This document shows positions 1-10,801 of a DNA stretch of 64,000 nt, piece by piece. Each line of letters begins with the position of its first letter. Within the stretch, counting starts at the first letter, position 1. The translations under genes were made by a program, and so were the position numbers. The stretch comes from Nothophoma quercina (taxonomy: Eukaryota > Ascomycota > Dothideomycetes > Pleosporales > Didymellaceae): positions 1,240,001-1,304,000 of the forward strand of contig JAKIXB010000001.1 of the NCBI GenBank assembly GCA_021642125.1. Reading direction: 5' to 3'. Under the pieces are notes generated by a model. That model was given only the letters and a program-made list of their open reading frames with translations, made no database searches and was not told the DNA's origin.

Positions 1-2116
1 GAGCACCGCAGATGCGCTAATCGACTATCAGATACGAGCTGTACCGCTCCCAGGACGATGCCATTTCAAGCCTAACGGCGGACGACTATGGGAGATACTG
101 CACAGTGCCCACCTCGTTGCTTGTCAAGAGATTGCACGCGAAGCTTTTGCGCATTGAAATAATCAACGCTCCACTTCGCTCAACAACCCAAGCGGTTGTC
201 GCACAAGGCAATCTTGAACGTGCGACCGAGTCAGGTGTTCGGTGGACCCTGGCGCGTTCGCCGCGGCCATTGAACCCTAACCTCATCCTCCTGCGCCTGT
301 GTTGACTGCTGCGAGATTGGGGCGTCTTCATCTCGCTACCTCCAGAGCGCTCCAGACATACCATAACAGGCAGTCCGCGATATGGTCATTTGATTTTCTG
401 CCAGCCTTTATAGTCCTGCGGCTACCGCGCTGTTGGACGCCGATACGCGCATACCGAGTAACACAAGGCTTGGATATCAAACCCACGGTAGCGCCGAACC
501 CTTCAATCCTTCTCCGTCGTCCGACACCACTCAGGACCACTGGTGGCTTGCGTATTCGCTATATGCACGGGCCGTCTTGTCTACAAGGGTGTTCGCGGCG
601 CCCATTTGCAGATTTGGAGATTGCCTGGCTGCAATGGCCAAGAACTTGGACAAACATCGTGCAACAGTGACCACGATGAGCGACGGATCGCCGCGGCGAT
701 TAAGCATGGTTCGCGTTATGTCAATTCACATCTTCCCGCAACTCAGACCAGGTTGATTCGAGTGTCCTTCAGTCAAAGCACGTTTCGATAAACTTCCTGG
801 AACCCCACTTGCCTTTCCTGTGACAGCATCAAATCAGCAATCAGATCCCTGCAGCGGGTGCATAACAAGCGCTAACCGGATTTCCGAGGGAGACGTGCTG
901 CCCCTCAACACCATGCCCCTCATTCGCAATCTCACACTACAGATGTACTTTCAATCGATCGCACGATCTTAAGTACCACACGACCACACAGATCCTTCAC
1001 ACCACCAATAAGTGATATTGCTGGCGGCTAAAGAGGCTTCACACCACCGTTATCACTAAGTGACACTTTCTCGACAGCCGTTCCATGCGGTGCAACAGCA
1101 CTGGCATACTTCGGCTTTGTTCGATCTTCACCGCTAGATCAATTACCGAGCGAGCAACAGCCCCGTGGGGTTCAAGACCTCCGACTGGCAGTAGAGGCTT
1201 GTCACTGGATGCAGTGGATGCAATGCAGCCTCACAATTGACAGGGGCTTCACCTCGTCACATTGCATCCGTAGGCTTGCAGCGAATCACCATCCTGTTTC
1301 TCTTCCTTCACAAGCAAACGTACACCCAGTCACTCTCACTCAGTTTTGCGACATCTGAGTCTCGAGATCTCGAGGTCGCCTTGCGACGACGTTCGCCCAA
1401 TTGGCGGTGAAGCCTCACGTTCGGTTCTCCAGATCTTCAACAAAGAAATCGTTGCACATCTTCCGCGTATCACCAGCCTCTTGGGCACGTCGCAGAGCTT
1501 CACATGCCCAACGTCCTTCAAGTCGCAAGTCCCGGCTTTCTCCCAAGTGCCGCTTTTCCTGCGGTGGTACCCGTACCCAGCCTTTCGAGTCCTATGTTGA
1601 CATCATTGTGCATGTCTACCTGGCGCAGCTTCAAACTTCCCCACATAGTCTACAGGTAGTTTCATGTCAAGCTTTTGTGTGCTCCACCGTTGCTGTCATA
1701 TCACGACACCAATGCGAGACATCGTGAGATTTGAACCAATCATGCCACGCTCGGAATTCGATGCTGACACTGGACCGCCGATGAGAGGTAACATCACTTA
1801 CACCTATACGGCGCACTGACTTGGCCACATCTCAGACCATGCTTTCTTTGCGCGTTTTTGGCGAGCCACACCGCCACCAAGTTGCCGAAAGTATTCAAAG
1901 GCTCACTTGCGAATACGCTTATAGAGACACCCAACTGACGTAGCACGTTGTCAAGCTTACTGCACACCAATTTCGTACACTGAACTATATACTCACCACA
2001 AGATCTCAACAAATACATATCTCCAACGTTCACAGGAAGCATTTGCAATGGAGCAAATGTCACCACATTCTCGGAGGCTTACGCAGTTATTTCAAGATAT
2101 ATCTCTGCTACACATA
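1..2116. other. Gene-poor left end, no supportable gene
   Basis: Both strands hold only short overlapping open frames (the longest about 120 codons) with no recognisable domain, and I could not build a convincing spliced model. A 12-nt direct repeat (cttcacaccacc at 995-1006 and 1037-1048) is followed each time by a taagtga motif; this is the only local structure I noticed. The right end of the stretch lies downstream of the SET-domain gene and would hold its 3' UTR. Confidence 0.5.
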
Positions 2117-3439
2117 CTACTTCTGCAACTCTTCTATTGCGCCATTGACGATGTCTCTGATCTGTTTCCACCTTCTCACGAGCGTATCCTTCTGGTCAGC
2201 TCTTACAGGAGGTTCGACTTCACTAACGCTTGACTTCCTCCTCTTCTTTGGCTTTTCGTCCGTTTCAGCAACCTTGAGCCCTTCCACCTCCTCCAGAATC
2301 CCCATAACTTGCCTTGAATACTTTGTCAACAGGCCCACAAGATACCCAAAGCACTTCCCCTGCTCCCTATCCACATCATGATCGAACCCCCCAACGAACG
2401 CAGAATACCTCTTCGAATCCAGCACAAGCAGCCTTAGCACCGCATGCGTTCGATGGCATATGATCTCACTGTCGCCCCTCTTGAATAGCGTGTAATTACC
2501 ATAGAACCCATCCTCCTTCAGCGCCGCCATCTGCTCATCGTCCAGCGCCGGCACAATTAAGTGATCTAGCGGCACTGCATCGCGCTTGTTACTCTCCAGG
2601 ATAAACCCGTACTCGGCCAGCAGGAAGTCGTTCGTGTGCGCGCCATAGCTGACAAAGACCTCCTCGCCTGCTTTGTAGTTGCGGTCCGCGGTTACTGAGT
2701 ACCCGACTTTGTCGGCTTGTGGGTCGCACCCTACGTCTGAGTGGTTAAAGTAGTCCATGAAGGGGCACATGGCGTAGCAGTCATCACCTGTTAGTTTCTT
2801 CTTTGGTTTTGGGAGACGTGGGTGCGAGTTCGGTAGGTCGGGGTAGTTCCAGTAGAAGGTTCGGGTGTTGACAATTAGCCAGGTGTAGGTGAAGAGGTCT
2901 TTGGATATGGAGGGGATGTGCGGTGATAGATCGGTCCAGTCTTTGTTCAGCTTGGTGAGTTGGTTTGTGAGGAGGGTTGAGGCGGCAATGGGGAGAAGGT
3001 CCTGAAGCTTCTTGTTGTAGTAGATGGGCATGGTGGATTTGAAATCTTCTTCTGTGGGCCAGACGGCTTGCCAAAGAGCGTATTCGTCGTGAGTTGGGTC
3101 TGAGTACCATAGTGCTAGGGCTGCTGCAAGCTTGCCATGTACAGTGACGTTTTCTGGCAATTTGAAGGTCTTAAGAGATGGCAATGCCACATGTACAAGT
3201 GATGTGTTCTTTACATGCACTAACCTATCTCCTTTCTTCGAGATTCAGTCAGTGTTCTCGAGTGTTATGAATCATGTACTGACTTTAAGATCTTTCGCAG
3301 CTACAATGCCCATACCGCGATCAACGAACTTGGCAGGGGCAATGCCATTGATTGTCACCCCATTCGCCTCAGCCCATTCGACAAATTTTGTGTGCTCTTC
3401 CCCTGGGTCAAGTGCCGGCTTCATGCTTGCGTTGCTCAT
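2117..3439 (-). CDS. SET-domain protein lysine methyltransferase (SETD/RKM-like)
   Basis: Two exons: 3284-3439 and 2117-3235, joined across a 48-nt intron with a CTGAC branch site; 424 aa. The first exon starts at the ATG at 3439. The second exon continues in frame with KGDRLV, so the GTG at 3220 is not a start. Motifs fit the split-SET family of Rubisco-LSMT, SETD3/SETD6 and yeast Rkm enzymes: VNTRTF near residue 174, DYFNHS near 213-218 (the NHS pseudoknot that binds S-adenosylmethionine) and GEEVFVSYG near 242-250. The family methylates lysines on ribosomal, elongation-factor or other soluble proteins. The substrate cannot be read from the sequence. The C-terminus carries a basic KKRRK stretch, possibly a nuclear signal. 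It is divergent from coq4 with 267 bp between the starts. Confidence 0.88.
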
Positions 3440-3706
3440 TGTGTCGGTTCTGTCGTCGACATGTATGTGATTGCGTCTGATCTGGAGTTCAGCGTTGTCT
3501 TCTACGACAAACCTTGCGCGACGTCACACAACAGTCAATTTGTATAGTGCAGAGGTGCGGATGTTTGTCAATTGCTCAAGAATTTGGAGTCACAAAAGTT
3601 ATAGAAGGCGTGCTGTGGCTGGAGTGTGGCGCTCTTATCGATTAGGAAACAGCTCCATCATTGATGTCAGACCATCCGCTCGGCCTATCTTTCTTACACC
3701 ACCAAC

Positions 3707-4630
3707 ATGGCGAGCGGTGTACGATTACTACGGCCGCAGGCCTCTGCAATATCAAGATGTACTCGGCTATTGCGTATGACCGGAGCTGAGGCGCGCTGCT
3801 TCTCCCTCTTCACTCGCCCAAAGTCGACCTACGATGAGCATATCCCGTTGACATCTGTGGGAAGGTTACAGTTGGCGATCAGCTCTGGCATTGGGGCGTT
3901 TCTCGACCCAAGAAAAGGAGGTATGTATGGTATAACAGTGCAGTCATCGGTCTATCCTAACGTTCTCTCAGACCTAGTTGCCGACTTCGGTGAGGCAACG
4001 GCGCAGCCATATTTCATATACAAACTTCGAGATCGCATGCTCATGAATCCCACGGGACGACGAATCCTACGCGACCGACCGAGACTGACATCGACATCTC
4101 TCGACATTCCTCGTCTACGTTCATTACCACCGAACACTGTTGGCTACAACTACGCTGCATGGCTGGACGCAGAGGGCGTCACGCCAGATACGCGAGCGCA
4201 GGTGCGCTACATAGACGACGAAGAGTGTGCATACGTCATGCAGCGGTATCGTGAGTGTCACGACTTCTACCACGCTCTTGTTGGACTCCCGGTCTTCCGG
4301 GAAGGAGAAGTTGCGCTGAAGGCTTTCGAGTTCGCCAATACTGGGTTACCTATGACAGGTCTTGCTGTCTTCAGCGCCCTCAGCCTGAAGAAGGGCGAGT
4401 GGAGAAGGTTTCTTGACATTTACGGGCCCTGGGCAGCACGGAACGGAGCACGCGCTGACGATGTGATTAATGTCTATTGGGAAGAAGAATTAGAGACAGA
4501 TATCAACGAGCTGAGGACAAGACTTGGAATTGAGAAGCCACCGGACCTCCGCACAATGCGCAAGACAGCGCGTGAGGCGCGGAAGAAAGAGAAGGAGGCT
4601 AGAGAAGCTATGACAAGAGCCGCTGTATAA
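3707..4630 (+). CDS. coq4: Ubiquinone biosynthesis protein Coq4, mitochondrial
   Basis: Two exons: 3707-3920 and 3972-4630; 290 aa. The 51-nt intron (GTATGT ... CTAAC ... CAG) has no stop and is a multiple of three, so a naive reading keeps 17 extra residues; removing it restores the contiguous family motif DPRKGDLVADFGE. Coq4 is a matrix-side inner-membrane protein that organises the CoQ synthome and has been linked to the C1 decarboxylation/hydroxylation step. The conserved metal site HDxxH-x11-E is present (H168, D169, H172, E184). The N-terminus is Arg/Ser-rich without acidic residues until about position 27, as expected of a mitochondrial presequence. The Lys/Arg/Glu-rich C-terminal helix is common in fungal Coq4. 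Confidence 0.95.
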   Translation: MASGVRLLRPQASAISRCTRLLRMTGAEARCFSLFTRPKSTYDEHIPLTSVGRLQLAISSGIGAFLDPRKGGMYGITVQSSVYPNVLSDLVADFGEATAQPYFIYKLRDRMLMNPTGRRILRDRPRLTSTSLDIPRLRSLPPNTVGYNYAAWLDAEGVTPDTRAQVRYIDDEECAYVMQRYRECHDFYHALVGLPVFREGEVALKAFEFANTGLPMTGLAVFSALSLKKGEWRRFLDIYGPWAARNGARADDVINVYWEEELETDINELRTRLGIEKPPDLRTMRKTAREARKKEKEAREAMTRAAV

Positions 4631-5989
4631 CTACTAATTATGTACAATATTCACTAAGCATTTACATTGGCAGGTTCGAACACAGGTCCGCACTTGACAA
4701 GTCAATGCTGAGCCACACCGTTAGCACTTGGACGAAAATGATCTTCCAAATTGCCGTAACTCGGTGCGCCCCTTGCGTCCTCCTTCGACATTTTTATTTA
4801 TAGCCGCAGGGATCTTTGTTCTCTTCCGCTATTTCATCATGTAATGAGTTCCTTCCCAAAGCTCTGGAAATGCGTCTATCTACGACCAATAGACTGACGA
4901 CGAAGAAGCATGAATGATAGTGGGAGACTCGCGTAATCTGCCGGGCCAAGCCTGAAGGACAATCGTCGCTCAATTTGTAGGGTTGACCAGGCTGACTTGC
5001 AAAGTAAGCCAAAGGGATGGACGATCGTTATTCATCTCTAGACGTTCCCTGACTCGGAAAACATCTTATTCGAGAAACACGATCCTACAGACGAGTGGGC
5101 CTTCAATCAGTGAGCTTTGCCATTGTTGTGCAAGGGCTCGCTTTGTACCCCATTTGCGCGGCATCCTGAAGGCAGTAAGCACACTGTTCCTTTAATTGAA
5201 CCACTCGATTAGCCACTACCTTTGACTTCACAGAAGGCGTCTTCAGTACTTGAGCAGATACAAACGGCCATACATATATGTCACGCAAGGACAGCACAGT
5301 AGGACGCCACCGGACCGGACCGTGTAAGTCGGGTAACACGTGCAATCGTCAGTTACACAACAGCCGCGCGGAACTCGCATGAATCTCCAAGGGATCGGCT
5401 GCGGCGTGTCCGTCCGTGCCGCAGGACAGATGCCTTCATTTGTACCCTCCTGCTTCAATTTTTAACTGCCTGGGAATGTAAAATCGACCATCGAGTAAGC
5501 TGATATGGATCTTAACCTGCGGTTACTGCCAGAACAAGCAATGTCTCCACTTTTTGTTTCGCTGGCAATATGTCACAAGCATCTGCATGTGTCGACGCCA
5601 GGTACCAATCGATACAGGTCGAATTCACTGATTGGTGCGCCGCAATACACACGACCCGTACAGGAACCCCTTGCTGCAGGTACATCCCAGCTCTAGCTCA
5701 CAGGCGCATGGAACCATTGACGTTGATTGCGCAGCCCTTCGCACAGCATCATGTCGTACCGATTCCGTGTTCTTATCTACTGGACACCGTCTGTCGTTCC
5801 TCTTCAACGCAGGTATCCCTTGACGTGAAACGACCTGCCACATTCACCCGCGTTCGGCACGACCAAAAAGCAAACACCAGCGCTGTAAATAGGCGCATCC
5901 TTCGACATCTGTGAATGCAGCTCCACGTATAGTCTGCGACAGATAATCGTGTCCATGTTACGGTTGCACGAACTTCAGCTCCAGGCATC
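4631..5989. other. Intergenic, 1.36 kb, no gene seen
   Basis: Only short overlapping frames occur here. A ggttcgaa at 4672 resembles a tRNA B box, but no A box or acceptor stem can be folded around it. The right end must contain the promoter of the rhodopsin-like gene; I see no clear TATA box. Confidence 0.5.
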
Positions 5990-7339
5990 ATGACACGCTC
6001 TGACAGAAGGCCGGAGCTCTACGCGGCGGCTCTGATACCCTACACTGCTGCAGCAGTTGCGCTGATACTGCGAAATGTCGCTCGACGAAAGACAAGAGTG
6101 ACTATGGTTTGGGAGGACTACTTGGCTATAGTAGCCTTCGTGAGTACCCCAGATCAGCCGCGCGACGCAGTGCTTATACTCAAACAGGCTACAGGAACCG
6201 GGTTCACGTTCATCAGCCTTTTCAGTAAGATCGCCGCTGTCGCCTATCAGACATACGCTGATTTGAGCAGAGACACGATGGGGTTTTGGACTACCTATGA
6301 AAGATATCAACATGCCTGAAGAGCAAATCGTGCATCACTACTTCGTAGACCTCTGGGCAGACATGTGTAAGTACGCACACGCTTCAAGTAACAACTACTG
6401 ACACAAACACAGGGTTGTACACCTTCTCCGTCGGCCTTAGCAAGTTCGTAATCCTTGGTTTCTACTGGCGAATGTTCGGACTATCGATCATCCGACAACC
6501 CATACGAGTCCTGTTTGTAGCATCAGCAGGCTGGATTATAGTGAGAGTGTGTAGACATTCATGCTGCAGAATGCTTTGAACCAAGGAATACTGACAACCT
6601 CAGGTCACGCTCATCTGCATGCAATGCACGCCGATCCGCAAATTTTGGGACGCAACGGTGCCTGGCAAATGTCCGCTGACACCCATGATGTCCCTTTTCG
6701 GCGCAGGGATACCGCACTTCATCATCGAACTACTTATCCTCATCTGCCCTTTAATCGAGATTTGGAAGCTGCATCTGCCCTGGAAGCGTAAGCTTGCAGT
6801 AGCAACTATGTTCTTATCAGGTTTTGCGGTGTGCGCCTCGGCCTTGATGACAATCATCCACACTCTTGCACTCGATAAGAAACTTGACAAAGATCTTACC
6901 TGGGACGGCATTGAAGACCAGATATGGGCAGTCTGTGACGTCAATCTTGCGTCGCTTGCTAGTAAGTATGTTCAAAAATTGAAACGAACCATGCTGATGA
7001 GTTACAGCATCACTTCCCCTTCTTCGTCCTGTCTTTCGTTCGTTTGGAGGCTTCTTTAGCACGGTCAAAGCCACGACAGTACCATCCCAGAACTTTAAAG
7101 GCACCGGCTCGGCTCCAACGTACGGAAGTGCTCCCTCGAAACGCAGAAGCGACCAAGACTCCGACTCAGAAGTAGGTTTCATCGATGCGGGCGGCCTTAT
7201 GGCTGGCAGTGACCTCGCTGGCTCGAGCAAGACTTTCGTAATGCACGACATTACACCCACAGACTCCGATATTCAGACATGCGGACGGCAAGGCATACAT
7301 GTTCGAAATGAGACGAAGGTCGTGTACCATGACGCATAG
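5990..7339 (+). CDS. Fungal rhodopsin-like integral membrane protein
   Basis: Six exons join in phase: 5990-6139, 6188-6224, 6271-6366, 6413-6540, 6604-6961 and 7008-7339; 366 aa. The product belongs to the large Pezizomycotina family of seven-helix membrane proteins with the fungal 'rhodopsin' domain, many annotated simply as integral membrane protein. Visible family signatures are ATGTGF at the start of the second exon, RWGFGLP just after the third begins, a SKFVILGFYWR helix, CMQCTPIRKFWD and the final-helix motif NLASLATSLPLLRP that spans the last splice site. The last 90 residues are hydrophilic and Ser/Asp-rich, so probably cytosolic. No retinal-binding lysine context is apparent, so light sensing should not be assumed. 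The HET gene begins 270 bp downstream on the same strand. Confidence 0.88.
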
Positions 7340-7609
7340 CAATGCAAACGAAGGCCGCGATGCTTCGGCAATATCCAAAGATATGAACACGAACATAGAC
7401 GCCTACATTAGTTCCATCTTAATGTTTTCATGCCACCCAAGCAAACTTCCTCTTTCCTTCCTTCCAGATCGCCATGAACGCAACGACCTAATCCACCAAG
7501 TTGTTCATCTTCCGGCCCACATGTCAGCCTTGGTGGGGCAGGAACACTCGACCTCCAGCTCTCTTCCTTCCACACCTGTACACCATCGTGGTATGACATA
7601 TTTAATACA

Positions 7610-10195
7610 ATGAGCAAGGAGCACGCCTCATCTTCCATCGCTATCAAATCTTCGCCACTCCCGCCTAATCCAGGCGGTAAGCGAAGACTGCGACCGCCAG
7701 CTGATCTTGTGCTCAAAGCCACCAAGCCAACTACTGTCTATCCAGACGATGGATCGGATCCAGCCACGAGTTGTCAGACATGCAGCAAGAGCTTGCCTCG
7801 CAACCCACAGCTTTGTGACGGTTGTCAGATCTGGAACGACGCGCACCACATTTTTGAATGCTTGCGAGATCTCTCCACGCTAGATAAATTACTGGACGAG
7901 CGACAGCCGGTCACACTGGGGCAGATACTTACTCGCAAGGCTTGTCTCATGTGCAAAGCAGTTGGTGAAGCCGCACTTGAAAGCTTACCGACCGATGACC
8001 AAGATATCCGGGATCAGTTTTCGCAAGTCGAGATTCGGAACTATGGTCCTTTCTGCCTCAACAAGGACCAATATGGTGCACTTGACCCAGCCTTGTACCA
8101 GAAGAGCGGACTCCGTCTTGTAGACCCTGATGATCTACGCTTCCCTGCGTCTTCTGTCCCATCAGAAAGGATGAGCAGTCACCTTATGGTTCCTCTCCGT
8201 ACGGTTGTATATATCGTCATGACGGCATCTCTAGGCATGAACTTACGGAACTGGTTTCCTCATCTTGACGAATACAAACCTCTCGAAAAGGTGAAAGAAC
8301 ATTGGTCGGACGACAGGCATGTGGGTGTCCACAGAAGCCTTGACCCTGCGAAGCACGAAGACGTACTTCAACCTACTTTCGGATTGCAAGTCGATCTTTC
8401 ATACCAGACTGGGCAGACAGGACTGTCTGCAGTATCGCCGTGGGAAAGTCCATTCATCGACACGAGTTTGTTTATTAAGCTCCTAGCCACTTGCGACAAC
8501 AAGCATGACGTCGATCGAACACCGCATGGTCGAGAAGTACGGAAATGCACAACAAGTACGGAGGATGAACCACTGCCGGCAGGTTTCAAGGTAATAGATA
8601 CTCACCGTTACTGTATCATTGATCTGCCTGCTTTCCCTCTTCCGGAGTATGTCGCATTGAGCTATACCTGGGGTGGAACAACCGAAGTAAAGGAATTACA
8701 ACTTGAACTGGACAACAAATCCGATTTGTACAAAGACGGCTCTCTGAAGAAATTTGGTGGCATACCTGACCTCATTCTCGATGCCATTAAATTCTGCGCC
8801 AGCATGGGCAAGCAGTACCTGTGGGTGGACAGGCTATGCATCGTACAAGACGACTCGGACTTCAAGATGGGCCAGATCAATGCCATGGATCGCATTTACC
8901 AGATGGCAACTTTCACCTTGGTCGCTGCTGTGCCACCAGGCGTAGGCCTTCCTGGGGTCATTGGCAGGTCAAGGAAACCGCGAGTGTCTAACTTCAGCCG
9001 AAGATTTGATCCCAAGTTTCGCTTTATCGCTGACAACTTCATGTTCACCGTCTTGAAGTCATTCTGGAACACTCGTGGCTGGACTTATCAAGAGCGTATC
9101 CTGACACGACGCGCGATCTACATCACCGAGTGGCAGGCATACTGGGTGTGTCAAAGACATTCAGAACAAGAAGAAATAGGTGAGATCGCGACAAGCTACA
9201 ATCCTTGGGATATGTTGAGGTTCGATATGTACGTCGCAACAGTTGCGGACTACACATTGCGTAATCTAACGTACGAGTCGGACATCCTGAACGCCTTTGC
9301 AGGAATTGGTAATCGATTTGCAAAGAAGATGGGTAAGACCTTGCTGTACGGCCTTCCTGAACGCTTCTTCGCACAAGCACTACTGTGGGAGCACGAAAAA
9401 GACATCGAGAGACGGACCCAAGCTCCGAACATTCCGACCTGGTCCTGGGCAGCATGGCGAGGACGAAGTAGATGGGATCTGAATTCGAGGGCTGAGCGGC
9501 TAAGGGTGGGAACCCTGGTGCGATTCCATACCTTCGAGCCAGATGGCCGTCTACGACGCATCTTGGAGAACGAGGCATGGTTCTTCAAGAATCTGAAGTT
9601 TGATGCTCTGGATACCTTACCGAAGCTTGATCCTTTATATCCTGAGATGAGGTTCATGCCGAGTCATGAAGACACAGAGACCGATTGGCGGGCGACAATA
9701 CAAAATCCATGGACAGTGGTACCGGAGACCCTTGACAAAACAGACTTGGATGCCCTCAGCAGTCCTAACAGAGTTGTCTTTCGAACCACCTCTGCCCTTG
9801 TGACAGTCCGCATTCCGCAGTTGCTCAACTATGAGCCAGTCCCAGGCTACACCAAGCTCGACATCTGCAACCACAAAGACAGAATTGTCGGTCAAGTGTC
9901 GCCACTACCACAACTGTGGATAGAATCGAACATCGATATGGCGAAACAGCAAGAGGTCATTGTGATCGCCGCTGGCATAGCTTCTGAGGCCGGTCGGTAT
10001 GCTCGTACGCACACGACTCTGCATATCTCAGGCGAGGCCCAGGGTCCCAGAATCGAAGATAGCTTATGGTATCTGCATGTGATGCTCATCAGCCGAGATA
10101 GGGATGATGTTGCGCGTAGAGTTGGTATTGGAATTGTCGAGATGCAACAGTGGAACGACTGTGGACCCGAGTGGCGAACCGTTGTGCTGGCTTGA
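7610..10195 (+). CDS. HET-domain (heterokaryon incompatibility) protein
   Basis: Single open exon of 861 aa; the ATG follows a tatttaataca stretch. HET-domain blocks are clear: YVALSYTWGG at about 347-356, YLWVDRLCIVQDD at about 403-415, MDRIYQMATFTLVAA just after, and RGWTYQERIL at about 489-498. A PTWSWAAW segment follows near 610, as in many HET proteins. HET domains have a TIR-related fold and mediate regulated cell death after non-self recognition. The first 130 residues hold several Cys pairs (CQTC, CDGC, CLMC) that could form a small zinc site. No partner domain such as NACHT, WD40 or ankyrin repeats is visible. The C-terminal 350 residues are unassigned. Confidence 0.9.
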   Translation: MSKEHASSSIAIKSSPLPPNPGGKRRLRPPADLVLKATKPTTVYPDDGSDPATSCQTCSKSLPRNPQLCDGCQIWNDAHHIFECLRDLSTLDKLLDERQPVTLGQILTRKACLMCKAVGEAALESLPTDDQDIRDQFSQVEIRNYGPFCLNKDQYGALDPALYQKSGLRLVDPDDLRFPASSVPSERMSSHLMVPLRTVVYIVMTASLGMNLRNWFPHLDEYKPLEKVKEHWSDDRHVGVHRSLDPAKHEDVLQPTFGLQVDLSYQTGQTGLSAVSPWESPFIDTSLFIKLLATCDNKHDVDRTPHGREVRKCTTSTEDEPLPAGFKVIDTHRYCIIDLPAFPLPEYVALSYTWGGTTEVKELQLELDNKSDLYKDGSLKKFGGIPDLILDAIKFCASMGKQYLWVDRLCIVQDDSDFKMGQINAMDRIYQMATFTLVAAVPPGVGLPGVIGRSRKPRVSNFSRRFDPKFRFIADNFMFTVLKSFWNTRGWTYQERILTRRAIYITEWQAYWVCQRHSEQEEIGEIATSYNPWDMLRFDMYVATVADYTLRNLTYESDILNAFAGIGNRFAKKMGKTLLYGLPERFFAQALLWEHEKDIERRTQAPNIPTWSWAAWRGRSRWDLNSRAERLRVGTLVRFHTFEPDGRLRRILENEAWFFKNLKFDALDTLPKLDPLYPEMRFMPSHEDTETDWRATIQNPWTVVPETLDKTDLDALSSPNRVVFRTTSALVTVRIPQLLNYEPVPGYTKLDICNHKDRIVGQVSPLPQLWIESNIDMAKQQEVIVIAAGIASEAGRYARTHTTLHISGEAQGPRIEDSLWYLHVMLISRDRDDVARRVGIGIVEMQQWNDCGPEWRTVVLA

Positions 10196-10801
10196 TAGTT
10201 GGATAGCAATCTCTTAATAACAGCAGTCAATACCAATGCTCGAACTCACGACATCGGAGTGCTCGTAACTGTTCGGAATGTTATTGTGTGAGACAGACCA
10301 GTGCAAGCAGCCGACTTGCCCTCCAACTTGTCAGCCTGTGGTTCTCGATCATAACACATGATTTGCGGTTGAGCTAGAAGATCGGTATCCTTCCAAATCA
10401 TCGACTCCAGATCTTCGCTTGCGGGACGTCGAGCTGGCACGCGGGGAAGTGGAGCAGCCATTATTGGGAACGCAAGCTCTGTGATTGGTTGAACCGAGGG
10501 GTCCAAGTGAACGACGTGGGATGTGAACGACACCAACCCCGCCGGATTAGCTTCCGACTACCAGCGTAGCTTCGAGATCTGGAATAATGCAACACACTAC
10601 CCCGCATACCTTGGTGACTTTCACGCATCCAGTCTGGATCGTGAAGCTGAAGCATCGGATTGCCCTGAATGCCACACGCGGAGAGACGGAAGCTAGTATC
10701 ATGCGTGGATATAAGATGGACGACAAAGGGTCGAGACGGCCTTGCGCGCCTTGAACGATAGCACATACCAGTTTAGATCATATCGATACACACACTTCAT
10801 C
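10196..10801. other. Intergenic, 606 bp between HET and catalase-like genes
   Basis: No gene with support. It should contain the HET 3' end and the promoter of the catalase-like gene. A plus-strand frame near 10520-10690 reads NPAGL and CPEC motifs faintly like HET N-termini, but this is too weak to call. Confidence 0.45.

Noticed and set aside
4665..4740. Possible tRNA, because of a ggttcgaa B-box-like sequence.
   Set aside because: No A box, anticodon arm or acceptor stem can be formed around it.
10520..10700. Weak HET-N-terminus-like reading (NPAGL, CPEC).
   Set aside because: Too short and without any core HET block; could be chance.
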